From the NCBI RefSeq assembly GCF_001556045.1, contig NZ_LSIC01000047.1, positions 62,001 to 126,000 of the forward strand: a DNA stretch of 64,000 bases, in the 5' to 3' direction. Below, one piece after another: positions 18,146 through 26,646 of this stretch. How positions within the stretch are numbered: the stretch's first letter is position 1; each line of letters opens with the position of its first letter. The stretch is from Bradyrhizobium sp. CCH5-F6. Its GTDB lineage: Bacteria; Pseudomonadota; Alphaproteobacteria; Rhizobiales; Xanthobacteraceae. Made by a program: the position numbers and the translations under genes. Under the pieces are notes generated by a model, which was not told where the DNA came from, did no database searches, and saw only the letters and a list, made by a program, of their open reading frames with translations.

Positions 18146-19678
18146 CTAGTGCAGCCGCACGATGAAGTCTGTGCCTTCGCCCGTCTCGCCCTGGTTGATG
18201 CCCTGGTCGGAGATGATGATCGAGCCGCCCGACGTCAGCATCTCGTTGATCTTCGCCATGGTGTCGGCGGGGACCGAGATACGGTCGAGGGCCTCAGCCG
18301 GGCTGTCCGACGTGACCACAGGCTTTGCGGCAACGGGAATCACGTTGGCGCCACGCGGGCGGCGCGACGCGCGTCCGTCGTCATCGCGCGCGGCCGCGCG
18401 GACGGAAACCGGCAGCGACGTCACCGACCAACGCAGCGCATTGGCATCGGCCTTGTCGACTTCGGCGGTGAAGACATGGGTGCCGAGCGGCCGGTCGCCG
18501 GCGGCGATCGTGACGGGCACCTCGAACAGCGGCGCAAAATTCTGGCGCACGTAGAGCTTGGAATCCTTGCGGCTGATGAAAACGGCGATCCGGCCGCTCC
18601 GCTTTGGCGCTTCCGCCTTTGCGGCAGGCGCAGGATCGGTAACGCGGCTCACGTCCTTCGCATCGGGCGAAGTGGCGGGCGCCGGTGCAGTGGCCTGTGG
18701 GCTGGGCGTCTTCGTGGAGTCCGCCGCGTCCGTCTTGACCGGCTCGGCCTTGACCGCCTCGACCTTGTCGTCGCTGGCCGGCTTGGCGGTATCAGTTGCC
18801 TCGGCCGTCCTGGCCTTGTCGGCCGGTACGGCTTCCTCGCGCGCGGGCGCATTGCCCGTCGTCACATCCGACATCACGGCGTGGCCGACGGACGCGCGCA
18901 GATCGAGCACGCTGTCGGCGCTGGCAGTCTTCGTCTCCACGGGCTTGACGGCGCCCTTGTCGGCCTTGTCGCCGACGTTGGTCTGCGGCTCGATGCTTGC
19001 CGTAGGCTGCGGCGGCACGCGCACGGAGGCGAGCAGGGGATGGGAGAAGCCTTGGGGTGATATCTGGCCCGGCGCAACGATGACTCGTGCGCCCATCCGG
19101 GTCCAATTCCACATCTTCATCGCGAACGCCAGGGGCATGCGGATGCAGCCATGCGAAGCAGGATAGCCCGGCAGCGCACCGGCATGCATGGCGACGCCGG
19201 ACCAGGTGATCCGCTGCATGTACGGCATCGGTGCGCCGCTATAGATGTTGGAATGGTGGAATTTGTGCTTCTGGATGACGCTGAACACACCCATCGGCGT
19301 CGAGTGGCCCTTCATGCCCGTCGACACCGGGGATTCCGCGAACACGCCGGTGCTGTCGTAGACCGTCATCTTCTGCCGGTCGATCGAGACGACGATGACG
19401 AGCGGTCCTTGCGGCTTGGTACCGGCTTCCTTCTCGACGACGCTTTCTTTCTTGCTTGCGGCGCCACGCTTCTGCGGCTTCTGGCGCGGTATTTCGGGAA
19501 GCCGGTTCTGCCGGGCGTAGTAGGATCCGTCCGAATAATCCGTCCAATAATAAAACGCTGCGTCCGCCTGGCTGGTCGCGCCGATCGCGCCCGCCGCCGT
19601 CAATATGGCGACCTGCCAAAGCCGCCCCGGCTTGGCAGAAGAACCCGACCCGTTCACGCTGTTCATCCTCGAATCCAT
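18146..19678 (-). CDS. L,D-transpeptidase (YkuD) with a second, catalytically dead YkuD-like domain
   Basis: This 510-residue envelope protein has an N-terminal membrane or signal segment (residues 20-40). A YkuD domain (about 91-205) carries the active-site motif HAGALPGYPASHGCIRMP (H165, H176, C178), which forms 3-3 peptidoglycan cross-links or attaches proteins. A Pro/Ala/Lys-rich linker (210-360) follows. Residues about 361-495 repeat the YkuD strand pattern (RIAVFISRKDSKLYVRQNF aligned with LVIVVSIDRQKMTVYDSTG), but the SHGCIRMP position reads LDRISVPA, so Cys and His are missing. The start may be MNSVNGSG, four codons later. Confidence 0.9.
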   Translation of the reverse strand: MDSRMNSVNGSGSSAKPGRLWQVAILTAAGAIGATSQADAAFYYWTDYSDGSYYARQNRLPEIPRQKPQKRGAASKKESVVEKEAGTKPQGPLVIVVSIDRQKMTVYDSTGVFAESPVSTGMKGHSTPMGVFSVIQKHKFHHSNIYSGAPMPYMQRITWSGVAMHAGALPGYPASHGCIRMPLAFAMKMWNWTRMGARVIVAPGQISPQGFSHPLLASVRVPPQPTASIEPQTNVGDKADKGAVKPVETKTASADSVLDLRASVGHAVMSDVTTGNAPAREEAVPADKARTAEATDTAKPASDDKVEAVKAEPVKTDAADSTKTPSPQATAPAPATSPDAKDVSRVTDPAPAAKAEAPKRSGRIAVFISRKDSKLYVRQNFAPLFEVPVTIAAGDRPLGTHVFTAEVDKADANALRWSVTSLPVSVRAAARDDDGRASRRPRGANVIPVAAKPVVTSDSPAEALDRISVPADTMAKINEMLTSGGSIIISDQGINQGETGEGTDFIVRLH

Positions 19679-19874
19679 AATCCAAATCAGAGATTAGTCT
19701 CGCAGAGGGGATACGCGTTCACCAGCAGGGTGGTTCTGCGATCAGCTACATTTGTCCAAGCCGTAGCAAAAAAGCCTCACGGAGCGGTAAACGGAGGCCG
19801 AGCTCGACAGCCTGTCGCCTTCCTGTCGGGCTGTCGCGTTCCTACATTGCGGGGACTTGTTACCGGAGAGCTTC

Positions 19875-20423
19875 ATGTCATCTCGTTTCCCCAGTCTTTC
19901 GGGCATCCGCTTGAAAGGTTTCGCTTTATTCCTCCTGGCTCTGGTCGCGCCGATGGCATCGGCATCTGCCGCCGACGAGCCCGATCTGATCTTCCGCCGC
20001 TCGACCGTGTTCAAATGGATGAGCCCGAACGACAAGCTTGCGACCTATGGTCTCGACGATCCGGAAGTCGAGGGCGTCGCCTGTCATTTCACGGTGCCGG
20101 AGAAGGGCGGCTTCAAGGGGTGGCTGGGCCTTGCCGAGGAAGTCTCGGACATCTCGCTGGCGTGCCGCCAGGTCGGCCCGATCAAGTTCAAGAACAAGAT
20201 GGAGCAGGGCGACGACATGTTCCGTCAGCGGCGCTCGCTATTCTTCAAGAAGATGCAGATCGTGCGCGGCTGCGACGCCAAGCGCAACGTACTGGTCTAC
20301 ATGGTCTATTCAGACAGGCTGATCGAGGGCTCGCCGAAGAACTCGACTTCGACCGTACCGATCATGCCCTGGGGACCGGCGGACGCGAACGTCCAGAAGT
20401 GCGGCGAGTTCTTCACTCAGTGA
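19875..20423 (+). CDS. creA: CreA family periplasmic protein
   Basis: The start at 19875 (MSSRFPSLSGIRLKGFALFL) is preceded by GGAGAG and begins a signal peptide ending near ASASAADEP. The mature part matches the CreA family: DEPDLIFRRSTVFKWMSPND, then DDPEVEGVACHFTVPEKGG, a SLACRQVGPI block and the C-terminal CGEFF. The total is 182 residues, normal for the family. E. coli CreA lies by the creBCD regulatory genes, but its function is unknown. Four Cys residues of the mature domain could form disulfides in the periplasm. No creBCD genes are in the window. Confidence 0.92.
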   Translation: MSSRFPSLSGIRLKGFALFLLALVAPMASASAADEPDLIFRRSTVFKWMSPNDKLATYGLDDPEVEGVACHFTVPEKGGFKGWLGLAEEVSDISLACRQVGPIKFKNKMEQGDDMFRQRRSLFFKKMQIVRGCDAKRNVLVYMVYSDRLIEGSPKNSTSTVPIMPWGPADANVQKCGEFFTQ

Positions 20424-21037
20424 CGACGGCGCTGCCCGCGCGCGGCTTCGCAAGATGTGAGCCGGTCAGCCGCACGAATGTCTGCGGCGCGGCTTCAAAG
20501 CCGCGGCTGGATTGCTGCGTCATTTCGCCAGCCGATTTGACGCTGTCACGAACTCGTCGTTGATCTCCGCGGCCCGTCCCTTGGACCGCCTCGCGCGTCG
20601 GTGCGCGATCTGTCGCCATCATGATGGCCATCCTCACGTGAACGCGCCCGGTGCTTCCGGGCGTCTCGATCTCGATGGCTTGGGTCGCAGCCAAAGCGCC
20701 CCCGGTTCGACAGGGCCCAGCCTTCGTTTGGGCTCTCTTCAGCAGAAAAACGTAAAATGCGTGTGAAGGGCGTGAGGCGGGAGCATGACGACGCCGCGCT
20801 CGAACCTGATCCAGGCTCGAGCGGGAACTTGTCAGGCCGCTTTGGATGTTGGAGAGAGCAAGCTGAAATGATTGGGAATTTTGGCTGAATGTTTCGTCGT
20901 CCCGATCGCCACGAAACAATTCTCGCCGAAGATGAAACCATTTTCCGTTTTTGGCGCATCACGCACGAAACCACCCATGGTTATCAGCTTCACAACGACG
21001 ACGGCGTATCGCCGGCGACGAATTCGGAGACGAGACC
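20424..21037. other. 614-base stretch with no convincing gene
   Basis: Both strands have open frames here (for example 20413-20919 on the minus strand), but their translations are Arg/Ser-rich, lack family features and have no ribosome-binding site I trust. The right end must hold the promoter of the small secreted protein at 21038. No repeat family or RNA gene was recognised. Confidence 0.5.
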
Positions 21038-21202
21038 ATGCGCGCGCTCAGCTTCATCCTTGCCTTCGGTTTTGTGCTCGCCGGCTCCTCCTTCGCAGGC
21101 GCGCCGGATGGCAGCCTGCCCGGTGTCGGAACTTTCCAATATAGCGGTTCCCCGCTGACGATCACCGCACCTCAGCCGATCGTGCTCGCTACGCGCCTCT
21201 GA
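21038..21202 (+). CDS. small secreted protein of unknown function
   Basis: This 54-residue protein has a clear signal peptide (MRALSFILAFGFVLAGSSFA, cleavage after FAG or AGA). The mature peptide is only about 33 residues (GSLPGVGTFQYSGSPLTITA). The start at 21038 has a GGAGACGAG ribosome-binding site; an open frame extends upstream to 20951 but encodes Arg/His-rich sequence. I do not recognise a family. It precedes another small secreted protein on the same strand by 24 bases, so the two may be cotranscribed. Confidence 0.65.
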   Translation: MRALSFILAFGFVLAGSSFAGAPDGSLPGVGTFQYSGSPLTITAPQPIVLATRL

Positions 21203-21226
21203 TCGCCAACAGAAAATCAGCCGCCA

Positions 21227-21598
21227 ATGGCCATCATGATCGTCCGTATCTGCGCCGCAGCGTTAATGTCCGTTCTGACGATCGGCGCCGCTGAGGCGCA
21301 AGTCCGCGCCCCCTCCAAGCTCCCCGATCCCCGCGGCGAATTCGTGCGCCAGTGCGCGCCCCGCATGCAGGGGCGCTGGGAGCATCCGGAGGCGGTCTGT
21401 GGCTGCCTGCACGACCATGCCGCCGCGGTCGTCGAGGACCGCGATTTGCGCGAAGCGCTTTTGCGGGGCATCAGCGAGACCGGAGTGCCCACGATCGAGA
21501 CCGATTGGGTGCCGGCCTCCAAGCAGGGCGAGATCGGCGCGACCTTCACCAAGATCGCCAAGCCGACCCTGCAGTGCATGTTCGATCCGGCGAAGTAG
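21227..21598 (+). CDS. small secreted protein with conserved cysteines, unknown function
   Basis: This 123-residue protein has an N-terminal signal peptide (MAIMIVRICAAALMSVLTIG, cleavage near AEAQ). The mature domain of about 95 residues holds four Cys: QCAPRM, VCGCLHDH and LQCMFDP, which could form two disulfides. The start may be the second Met at 21236. The spacing is reminiscent of small periplasmic proteins annotated as hypothetical in rhizobia; no function is known to me. It is convergent with the next gene. Confidence 0.7.
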   Translation: MAIMIVRICAAALMSVLTIGAAEAQVRAPSKLPDPRGEFVRQCAPRMQGRWEHPEAVCGCLHDHAAAVVEDRDLREALLRGISETGVPTIETDWVPASKQGEIGATFTKIAKPTLQCMFDPAK

Positions 21599-21610
21599 CC
21601 TCTCAGCTGA

Positions 21611-21856
21611 TCATCTCGATTTCGGCCCGTGCCGCGGCACGCAGGAGCTCGTGCGCGAGACACCCTTGTCCGTCATCTTGGCGCCGCGCACCTCCTTGAC
21701 CTGACCGGCGGGGCAGGTTCCATCATCCACGAGCACACGCTGACCGAGCTTCAGATCGACGATGTCCCGCTCGCGTCCGATGCTGCCTGCACGCGCCGTC
21801 GAGGCAAGCGCGGTGGCGATCAGGAGCGAACAGCAGGCGACGCGAAGAAGTGACAT
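21611..21856 (-). CDS. small secreted protein, DUF6719-like
   Basis: This 81-residue protein has a signal peptide (MSLLRVACCSLLIATALAST, cleavage after ARA) and a short mature domain with LGQRVLVDDGTCPAGQVKEV and a terminal SRTSSCVPR. The paired Cys (CPAGQ and SCVPR) and the KEVRGAKMT block look like the small rhizobial family I associate with DUF6719. That family name is from memory and was not checked. Function is unknown; a disulfide between the two mature Cys is likely in the periplasm. Confidence 0.65.
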   Translation of the reverse strand: MSLLRVACCSLLIATALASTARAGSIGRERDIVDLKLGQRVLVDDGTCPAGQVKEVRGAKMTDKGVSRTSSCVPRHGPKSR

Positions 21857-21922
21857 GACGAAGCTCCCGAAACTGAAGCCGCAATGTAGGGGCCGGTCAG
21901 CGATTCTGATAGTGAAGCTTGG

Positions 21923-23392
21923 TTATGCCCGCCGGCTCGACCTGCCGTTCGCGCGCAAGGCCGAGCGCGATTCCCGCGCAAGCCGGTCGGCGGCCGCCAC
22001 GAGTTGCGGAACTGCATGCCCCGAAAATCCCAGCACGAATCCAGGCAGCGGACGCGCGCGCGAATAGGTGTCGGCCAATAGCCAGCCCTCGGCGCCGGCG
22101 GCTCGTTTGGCTTGCGCTGCCACCGACAGGTCGACCGAAGGATCGAACCGGGCGACAAGATGAAGTCCGTGGGATGGCACCGGCACGGATAGAACGCCGT
22201 CGGATCTGGCCTCCAGCGTCTCGGCGAGCGCATCGCGCGCCTCGCGATAGAGCTTTCGCACGCGCCTCAGGTTCGCGACGAAGGCGCCGGAATTGAGCAT
22301 GTCGGCCACCGCGCCTTCCATCAGCGTGCCGGGAAAGCGGTCGAGCGCCGCGCGCGCTGCGGTCACCTCCGCGATCAGGCGTTCGGGCAGGGCGCAATAG
22401 CCGATGCGCAGGCCCGGAAACAGCGTCTTGGCGAACGTGCCCAGGTAGATCACGCGCTGGAGGCGATCGATGCCGGCGAGCGACATCAGCGGTGCGCCGT
22501 CGTAGCGGAACTCGCTGTCGTAATCGTCCTCGAGCACGAACGCGCCGGCTTGCCTGGCCCAGTCCAGAAGCTCGAGCCGCCGCGGCATCGACATCTGCAC
22601 GCCGAGTGGAAACTGGTGCGACGGTGTGACGTAGGCCGCGCGCGCGGACGGCGCCGCGATGCGGCCCTTGGCGACACGCATCCCGTGCTCGTCGACGGGG
22701 ACGGGTACGGCGCGATAGCCGCAATGGGCGATTGTTTTTCGCGCGGCCGGGTAGCCGGGGTCCTCGCACCAGACCTGGTCGTTGGATTTGAGGATCGCGC
22801 TCAGCACGATGCGCAGCGCGTGCAGCGTGCCCGATGTCAGCATGATCTGATCGGGGTCGCAGCGCAGTCCGCGGGCCGAGAGCAGATGATCGGCGATCGC
22901 CGCGCGCAGCTCGCGGCTGCCGCGGGGATCGCCATAGTGCAGGTGCTCGGACCCGAACGCGCGCATGCGCCGGCCGACGAAAGCGCGAAAACGCTGCACC
23001 GCACGCTCATCGATATGGGTGCAGCCGAGCGCGAACGCGCCCTGCCTGGGCGTTTCGACAACCACCTTCGACTTATTCCGCTCGGTCGGCCGAGCAGGGA
23101 TACGTGCGGCGACGAACGTTCCGGAGCCAATAGTTGCGTCGGCAAAGCCGTCGGCGATCAGGCGCTCATACGCGGTGACGACGGCGTTGCGCCGGAATCC
23201 GGTCTGCCTGGCCAGCGTCCGCGAGGGCGGCAGCGGCTCGCCGGGCTTGACGAGGCCGGAGACGATCGTCTCGCACAGCGCCTGATAGAGCCGGTGAGCG
23301 GCGGAGGCGCCGGCCGTGATGTGCGGCCCCGTGAGGTCGAGGGGCAGTTCGGTTTTGGCCGGCGAGGAAGAATTGGTCGGAATTTTTCGCAT
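21923..23392 (-). CDS. MocR/PdxR-type regulator (GntR HTH fused to aminotransferase-like domain)
   Basis: This 489-residue regulator starts at 23392 (MRKIPTNSSSPAKTE); an upstream frame to 23782 runs across the divergent gene and is rejected. The N-terminus has a GntR winged helix (residues about 30-95: LYQALCETIVSGLVKPGEPL, then ARQTGFRRNAVVTAYERL). The rest is a fold-type I aminotransferase domain with the PLP lysine in YLGTFAKTLFPGLRIGY. MocR proteins sense PLP or amino compounds and control adjacent genes. The divergent flavin-split-barrel gene, 75 bases away, is the likely target, which suggests vitamin B6 or flavin chemistry. Confidence 0.92.
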   Translation of the reverse strand: MRKIPTNSSSPAKTELPLDLTGPHITAGASAAHRLYQALCETIVSGLVKPGEPLPPSRTLARQTGFRRNAVVTAYERLIADGFADATIGSGTFVAARIPARPTERNKSKVVVETPRQGAFALGCTHIDERAVQRFRAFVGRRMRAFGSEHLHYGDPRGSRELRAAIADHLLSARGLRCDPDQIMLTSGTLHALRIVLSAILKSNDQVWCEDPGYPAARKTIAHCGYRAVPVPVDEHGMRVAKGRIAAPSARAAYVTPSHQFPLGVQMSMPRRLELLDWARQAGAFVLEDDYDSEFRYDGAPLMSLAGIDRLQRVIYLGTFAKTLFPGLRIGYCALPERLIAEVTAARAALDRFPGTLMEGAVADMLNSGAFVANLRRVRKLYREARDALAETLEARSDGVLSVPVPSHGLHLVARFDPSVDLSVAAQAKRAAGAEGWLLADTYSRARPLPGFVLGFSGHAVPQLVAAADRLARESRSALRANGRSSRRA

Positions 23393-23395
23393 GGA

Positions 23396-23451
23396 ATTGG
23401 AACTATCGCAGACCAAAAGCTCCGCTACAACTGCTCTGGAATTCTTCCAAT
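23396..23451. promoter_or_regulatory. possible operator between MocR gene and its divergent neighbour
   Basis: A 7-base inverted repeat ATTGGAA (23396-23402) and TTCCAAT (23445-23451) brackets the 75-base divergent promoter region, and TGGAATT occurs twice as a direct repeat. MocR regulators often bind paired direct or inverted sites in such regions. The match is short, so this is tentative. Confidence 0.3.
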
Positions 23452-23467
23452 CCGAGTGGGAGCCGTC

Positions 23468-24193
23468 GTGAGCCAGACCAAGACCTCTAATTCCTATCCG
23501 ACATCGGCACGCAACCAGGTGAAGCGCCGGCACGACCGCGGCTTCTATGATCACGACACGGTTCATCGCATCCTGGATTCCTCGATGCTCTGTCACGTCT
23601 CCTACGTGATCGACGGCCAGCCCTATTGCACGCCGACGTTCTTCTGGCGCGAGGGCACCAGGCTCTACTGGCACGGCTCGAGCGCCAGTCGCATGTTGCG
23701 CAACCAGACCAAGGGCGAGCGCGTCTGCCTGACGGTCGCCCATCTCGACAGCCTCGTGCTGGCGCGCTGCGGCTTCAACCATTCCGCCGACTACCGCGCG
23801 GTGATGGCGTTCGGAACCGCCTATCTCGTCACCGATCCCGAGGAGAAGGAGCGGGCGGTGATCGCCATGGTGGACCGCTTCTTCCCGGGCCGCACCGCTG
23901 GCCTCCGCCAGAGCACCACGCAGGAGATCAAGGCGACGTCCTTCATCGCGATGGAAATCGAGGAAGCCTCGGCCAAGATCCGCGCCAAGGGCGTTGCCGA
24001 CGACGACGAGGACTATGCGTTGCCGATCTATGCCGAGCGCATTCCGGTGCGCACCGTGCTCGGCGCCCCGGAGCCGTGCCCGCGCCTGCTGGACGGTGTG
24101 AGCCGGCCCGCCACGCTGAATGGCTATTCCGAAGGCCGGCTGCTCGAAGATGCATTGCGGGATGCTTATTTTGTGGAGTACCCGAACGGCTGA
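23468..24193 (+). CDS. pyridoxamine 5'-phosphate oxidase-like FMN-binding split-barrel protein
   Basis: I place the start at GTG 23468 (VSQTKTSNSYPTSARNQVKR), giving 241 residues; upstream sequence belongs to the divergent regulator. The fold is the flavin split barrel of the PNPOx-like/NimA group: RGFYDHDTVHRILDSSMLCH, YVIDGQPYCTPTFFWREGTR, LYWHGSSASRMLRN and VCLTVAHLDSLVLARCGF. NimA-like members reduce nitro-compounds or bind FMN or haem. The MocR regulator beside it supports a link with vitamin B6 or amines, but the reaction is unknown. Confidence 0.9.
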   Translation: MSQTKTSNSYPTSARNQVKRRHDRGFYDHDTVHRILDSSMLCHVSYVIDGQPYCTPTFFWREGTRLYWHGSSASRMLRNQTKGERVCLTVAHLDSLVLARCGFNHSADYRAVMAFGTAYLVTDPEEKERAVIAMVDRFFPGRTAGLRQSTTQEIKATSFIAMEIEEASAKIRAKGVADDDEDYALPIYAERIPVRTVLGAPEPCPRLLDGVSRPATLNGYSEGRLLEDALRDAYFVEYPNG

Positions 24194-24247
24194 AATCGGC
24201 TAGTTTGCGCACTCCTTGAGAACCATTGAGATGCCTGGAGTTGCCTG

Positions 24248-25525
24248 ATGAATGCCGAAACGCAGCAGAGGATTCTTGACGCCGTCGATAGCGGCTTCGA
24301 AGCTCAGCTTGCAACCACGCGCGATTTCGTCGCGATCCCTTCGACCCGCGGGGCGGAGGGTCCGTGCCAGGACATGATCGGCGACCTCCTGCGCGAGCGC
24401 GGCTACGAGGTCGATGACTGGCACATCAATGTCGATGACCTCAAGGATCTGCGTGGTTTCGGTCCGATCGAGCACGATTTCTCCAAGGCGCGCACGGTGG
24501 TGGGTACTTACCGTCCGCAAACCAACGGCGGCAAATCGCTGATCCTGCAGGGGCACTGCGATGTGGTTCCGGCGGGCCCGCTGGAGTTGTGGGATACGCC
24601 GCCCTTCTCGCCGGTCATCAAGGACGGCAAGATGTTCGGCCGCGGCGCCTGCGACATGAAGTCGGGCACGATCGGTGCGCTCTATGCGCTTGATGCGATC
24701 AAGGCGGCGGGCTTCAGGCCGACGGCGCGGATCCATTTCCAGTCGGTGATCGAGGAGGAGAGCACCGGTGTCGGCGCACTCTCGACGCTGCAGCGCGGCT
24801 ATCGCGCGGACGCGTGCTTCATTCCGGAGCCGACCGGCGGCAAGATGGTGCGCTCGCAGGTCGGCGTGATCTGGTTTCGCCTGCGCGTGAAGGGCCATCC
24901 GACCCACGTTGCCTTCGCAGGTTCAGGCGCGAACGCGATCATGGCGGCGTATCACCTGATCCAGGCGTTGCAAAAGCTCGAGATCGAATGGAACGAGCGC
25001 GCCAAGGCCGATCGTCACTTCAAGACGCTCAACCATCCCATCAACTTCAACCCCGGCATCATCAAGGGCGGCGATTGGGCCTCGAGCGTGCCGGCCTGGT
25101 GCGACGTCGACTGCCGGATTGCCGTGTTGCCGGGCTGGTCGATCGCCGATCACCAGAAGGAGATCATGGCTTGCGTCGCGGCCGCGGCGCGCAACCACCG
25201 CTTCCTCGCCAACAATCCGCCGGAGATCGAATGGTCGGGCTTCCTGTCGGAAGGCTATGAATTGACCGACGCGGCCGCGCCGGAAGCTGCGTTCGGCAAG
25301 GCCTTCAACGCCGTCTACGGCGGCGCGGTCGAGGATCTCGTCTTCACCGCGCTGACCGACACCCGCTTCTACGGCCTGAATCACGGCATCCCGAGCCTCT
25401 GCTTCGGCGCCAGCGGCGGCGAGATGCATGGCTTCAACGAATATGTCGATTTGGACTCGCTGAAGAAGACGACCAAGGCGATGGCCCTGTTCATCGCGGA
25501 ATGGTGCGGGGTGGAGAAGGCGTAG
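24248..25525 (+). CDS. ArgE/DapE family M20 deacylase
   Basis: This 425-residue cytosolic metallohydrolase has the M20 motif set: LQGHCDVVPAGPLELWDTPP (metal His and Asp), GRGACDMKSGTIGALYAL (bridging Asp), IEEESTGVGALST (catalytic Glu and metal Glu) and the C-terminal HGIPSLCFGASGGEMHGFNE. The dimerisation domain lies between about residues 205 and 320. Such enzymes cleave N-acyl groups from amino acids (acetylornithine, succinyl-diaminopimelate or others); the exact acyl substrate cannot be told. It stands before the tryptophan-degradation cluster but is separated from it by a repeat. Confidence 0.9.
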   Translation: MNAETQQRILDAVDSGFEAQLATTRDFVAIPSTRGAEGPCQDMIGDLLRERGYEVDDWHINVDDLKDLRGFGPIEHDFSKARTVVGTYRPQTNGGKSLILQGHCDVVPAGPLELWDTPPFSPVIKDGKMFGRGACDMKSGTIGALYALDAIKAAGFRPTARIHFQSVIEEESTGVGALSTLQRGYRADACFIPEPTGGKMVRSQVGVIWFRLRVKGHPTHVAFAGSGANAIMAAYHLIQALQKLEIEWNERAKADRHFKTLNHPINFNPGIIKGGDWASSVPAWCDVDCRIAVLPGWSIADHQKEIMACVAAAARNHRFLANNPPEIEWSGFLSEGYELTDAAAPEAAFGKAFNAVYGGAVEDLVFTALTDTRFYGLNHGIPSLCFGASGGEMHGFNEYVDLDSLKKTTKAMALFIAEWCGVEKA

Positions 25526-25548
25526 CCGTCGAGCCTCGCTCTTCCCCC

Positions 25549-25633
25549 CGTCATTGCGAAGAGCGAAGCGACGAAGCAATCCAGGCTGCCGCGACGGCAA
25601 GATTCTGGATTGCCTCGCTGCGCTCGCAATGAC
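25549..25633. repeat. dispersed palindromic repeat, copy 2
   Basis: The unit begins CGTCATTGCGAAGAGCGAAG, contains GAAGCAATCCAGG and ends with ATTGCCTCGCTGCGCTCGCA, so the two halves are complementary. It is the best-preserved palindrome of the family also found at 7593 and 28718. It follows the M20 deacylase gene. Confidence 0.78.
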
Positions 25634-25800
25634 CGGGCGGCCACCAGATCCCCCTGCAGGCGGAAGATATTGCCGCTCCGCTGCCCGAAACACGGGCGCG
25701 CCCAAATCCTTTAAGCTTAAAATAAAGACTAGGATGGTGGCCTTGCCGGTGGCAGACTGGCGTCCGGTTTGCTGGACTTGAGTCCGTCGAGGAAATCACG

Positions 25801-26610
25801 ATGCGCGACTGGGATGACGCTTATGCCAATTCGGCCCATATCCAGGGCTCGGACAAGATGCCGGCCCTGTGGGCGGAGCGGGCGGCGACGTATCGCGCCG
25901 GACTGACGGAGTTTCGCCCCGACATCGCCTATGGCGCCGGCGAGCGCCAGAAGCTCGATCTGGTCCTGCCGGACGGCGACAGCAAGGGCCTCGTCGTGTT
26001 CGTCCATGGCGGCTACTGGATGCGCTTCGACAAATCGACATGGACCGATCTCGCCGAAGGCGCGCGCCGTCACGGCTGGACGGTGGCGCTGCCGAGCTAC
26101 ACGCTGACCCCCGCCGCGCGCATCTCCGACATCACGGCCGAGATCGCCGCAGCGATCGCCAAGGCGGCTTCGCTCGTCTCAGGTCCGATCCGGCTCGCCG
26201 GCCATTCCGCCGGCGGCCATCTCGTCACCCGCATGCTGTGCGACGACAGCCGCCTCGAGTCGGCCGTCTACAACCGCATCGCCGGCACGCTCTCGATCAG
26301 CGGCCTGCACGATCTGCGTCCGCTCCTGAAGACCAAGATGAACGAGACGCTGCGCATGACGATGGAGGAGGCGACGCTGGAAAGCGCGGCGCTGCATCTG
26401 CCGCGAGGGCATTCGTCTGTGACCGCCTGGGTCGGGGCCAGCGAGCGGCCCGAGTTCATCCGCCAATCCGATCTGCTGGCCAATGTCTGGACCGGCTTCG
26501 ATGTGCCGACCCGCCTCGTCGTCGAGCCCGGCCTCAACCATTTTACCGTCATCGACGGGTTGAAGGATCCATCCTCGCCGATCACCGGCTGCCTGATCGG
26601 CCTCGACTGA
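25801..26610 (+). CDS. alpha/beta hydrolase, probable kynurenine formamidase
   Basis: This 269-residue alpha/beta hydrolase has an oxyanion motif VFVHGGYWMRFDKS, the nucleophile elbow GHSAGGH (Ser near residue 139) and a late His in NHFTVID. HGGYW plus GHSAGGH is typical of arylformamidase-like hydrolases. It lies 36 bases upstream of tryptophan dioxygenase and kynureninase genes on the same strand, so hydrolysis of N-formylkynurenine to kynurenine is the obvious role. This differs from the unrelated metal-dependent KynB cyclase-fold formamidase. The assignment is strong by context and moderate by sequence. Confidence 0.85.
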   Translation: MRDWDDAYANSAHIQGSDKMPALWAERAATYRAGLTEFRPDIAYGAGERQKLDLVLPDGDSKGLVVFVHGGYWMRFDKSTWTDLAEGARRHGWTVALPSYTLTPAARISDITAEIAAAIAKAASLVSGPIRLAGHSAGGHLVTRMLCDDSRLESAVYNRIAGTLSISGLHDLRPLLKTKMNETLRMTMEEATLESAALHLPRGHSSVTAWVGASERPEFIRQSDLLANVWTGFDVPTRLVVEPGLNHFTVIDGLKDPSSPITGCLIGLD

Positions 26611-26646
26611 GCAAAGCCCGGGAAGATAGATCGAAAGGACCTTGTC

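Noticed and set aside
20413..20919. 168-codon minus-strand frame after creA
   Set aside because: It overlaps the end of creA, has no ribosome-binding site I trust and its translation resembles no family. I left the region as non-coding.
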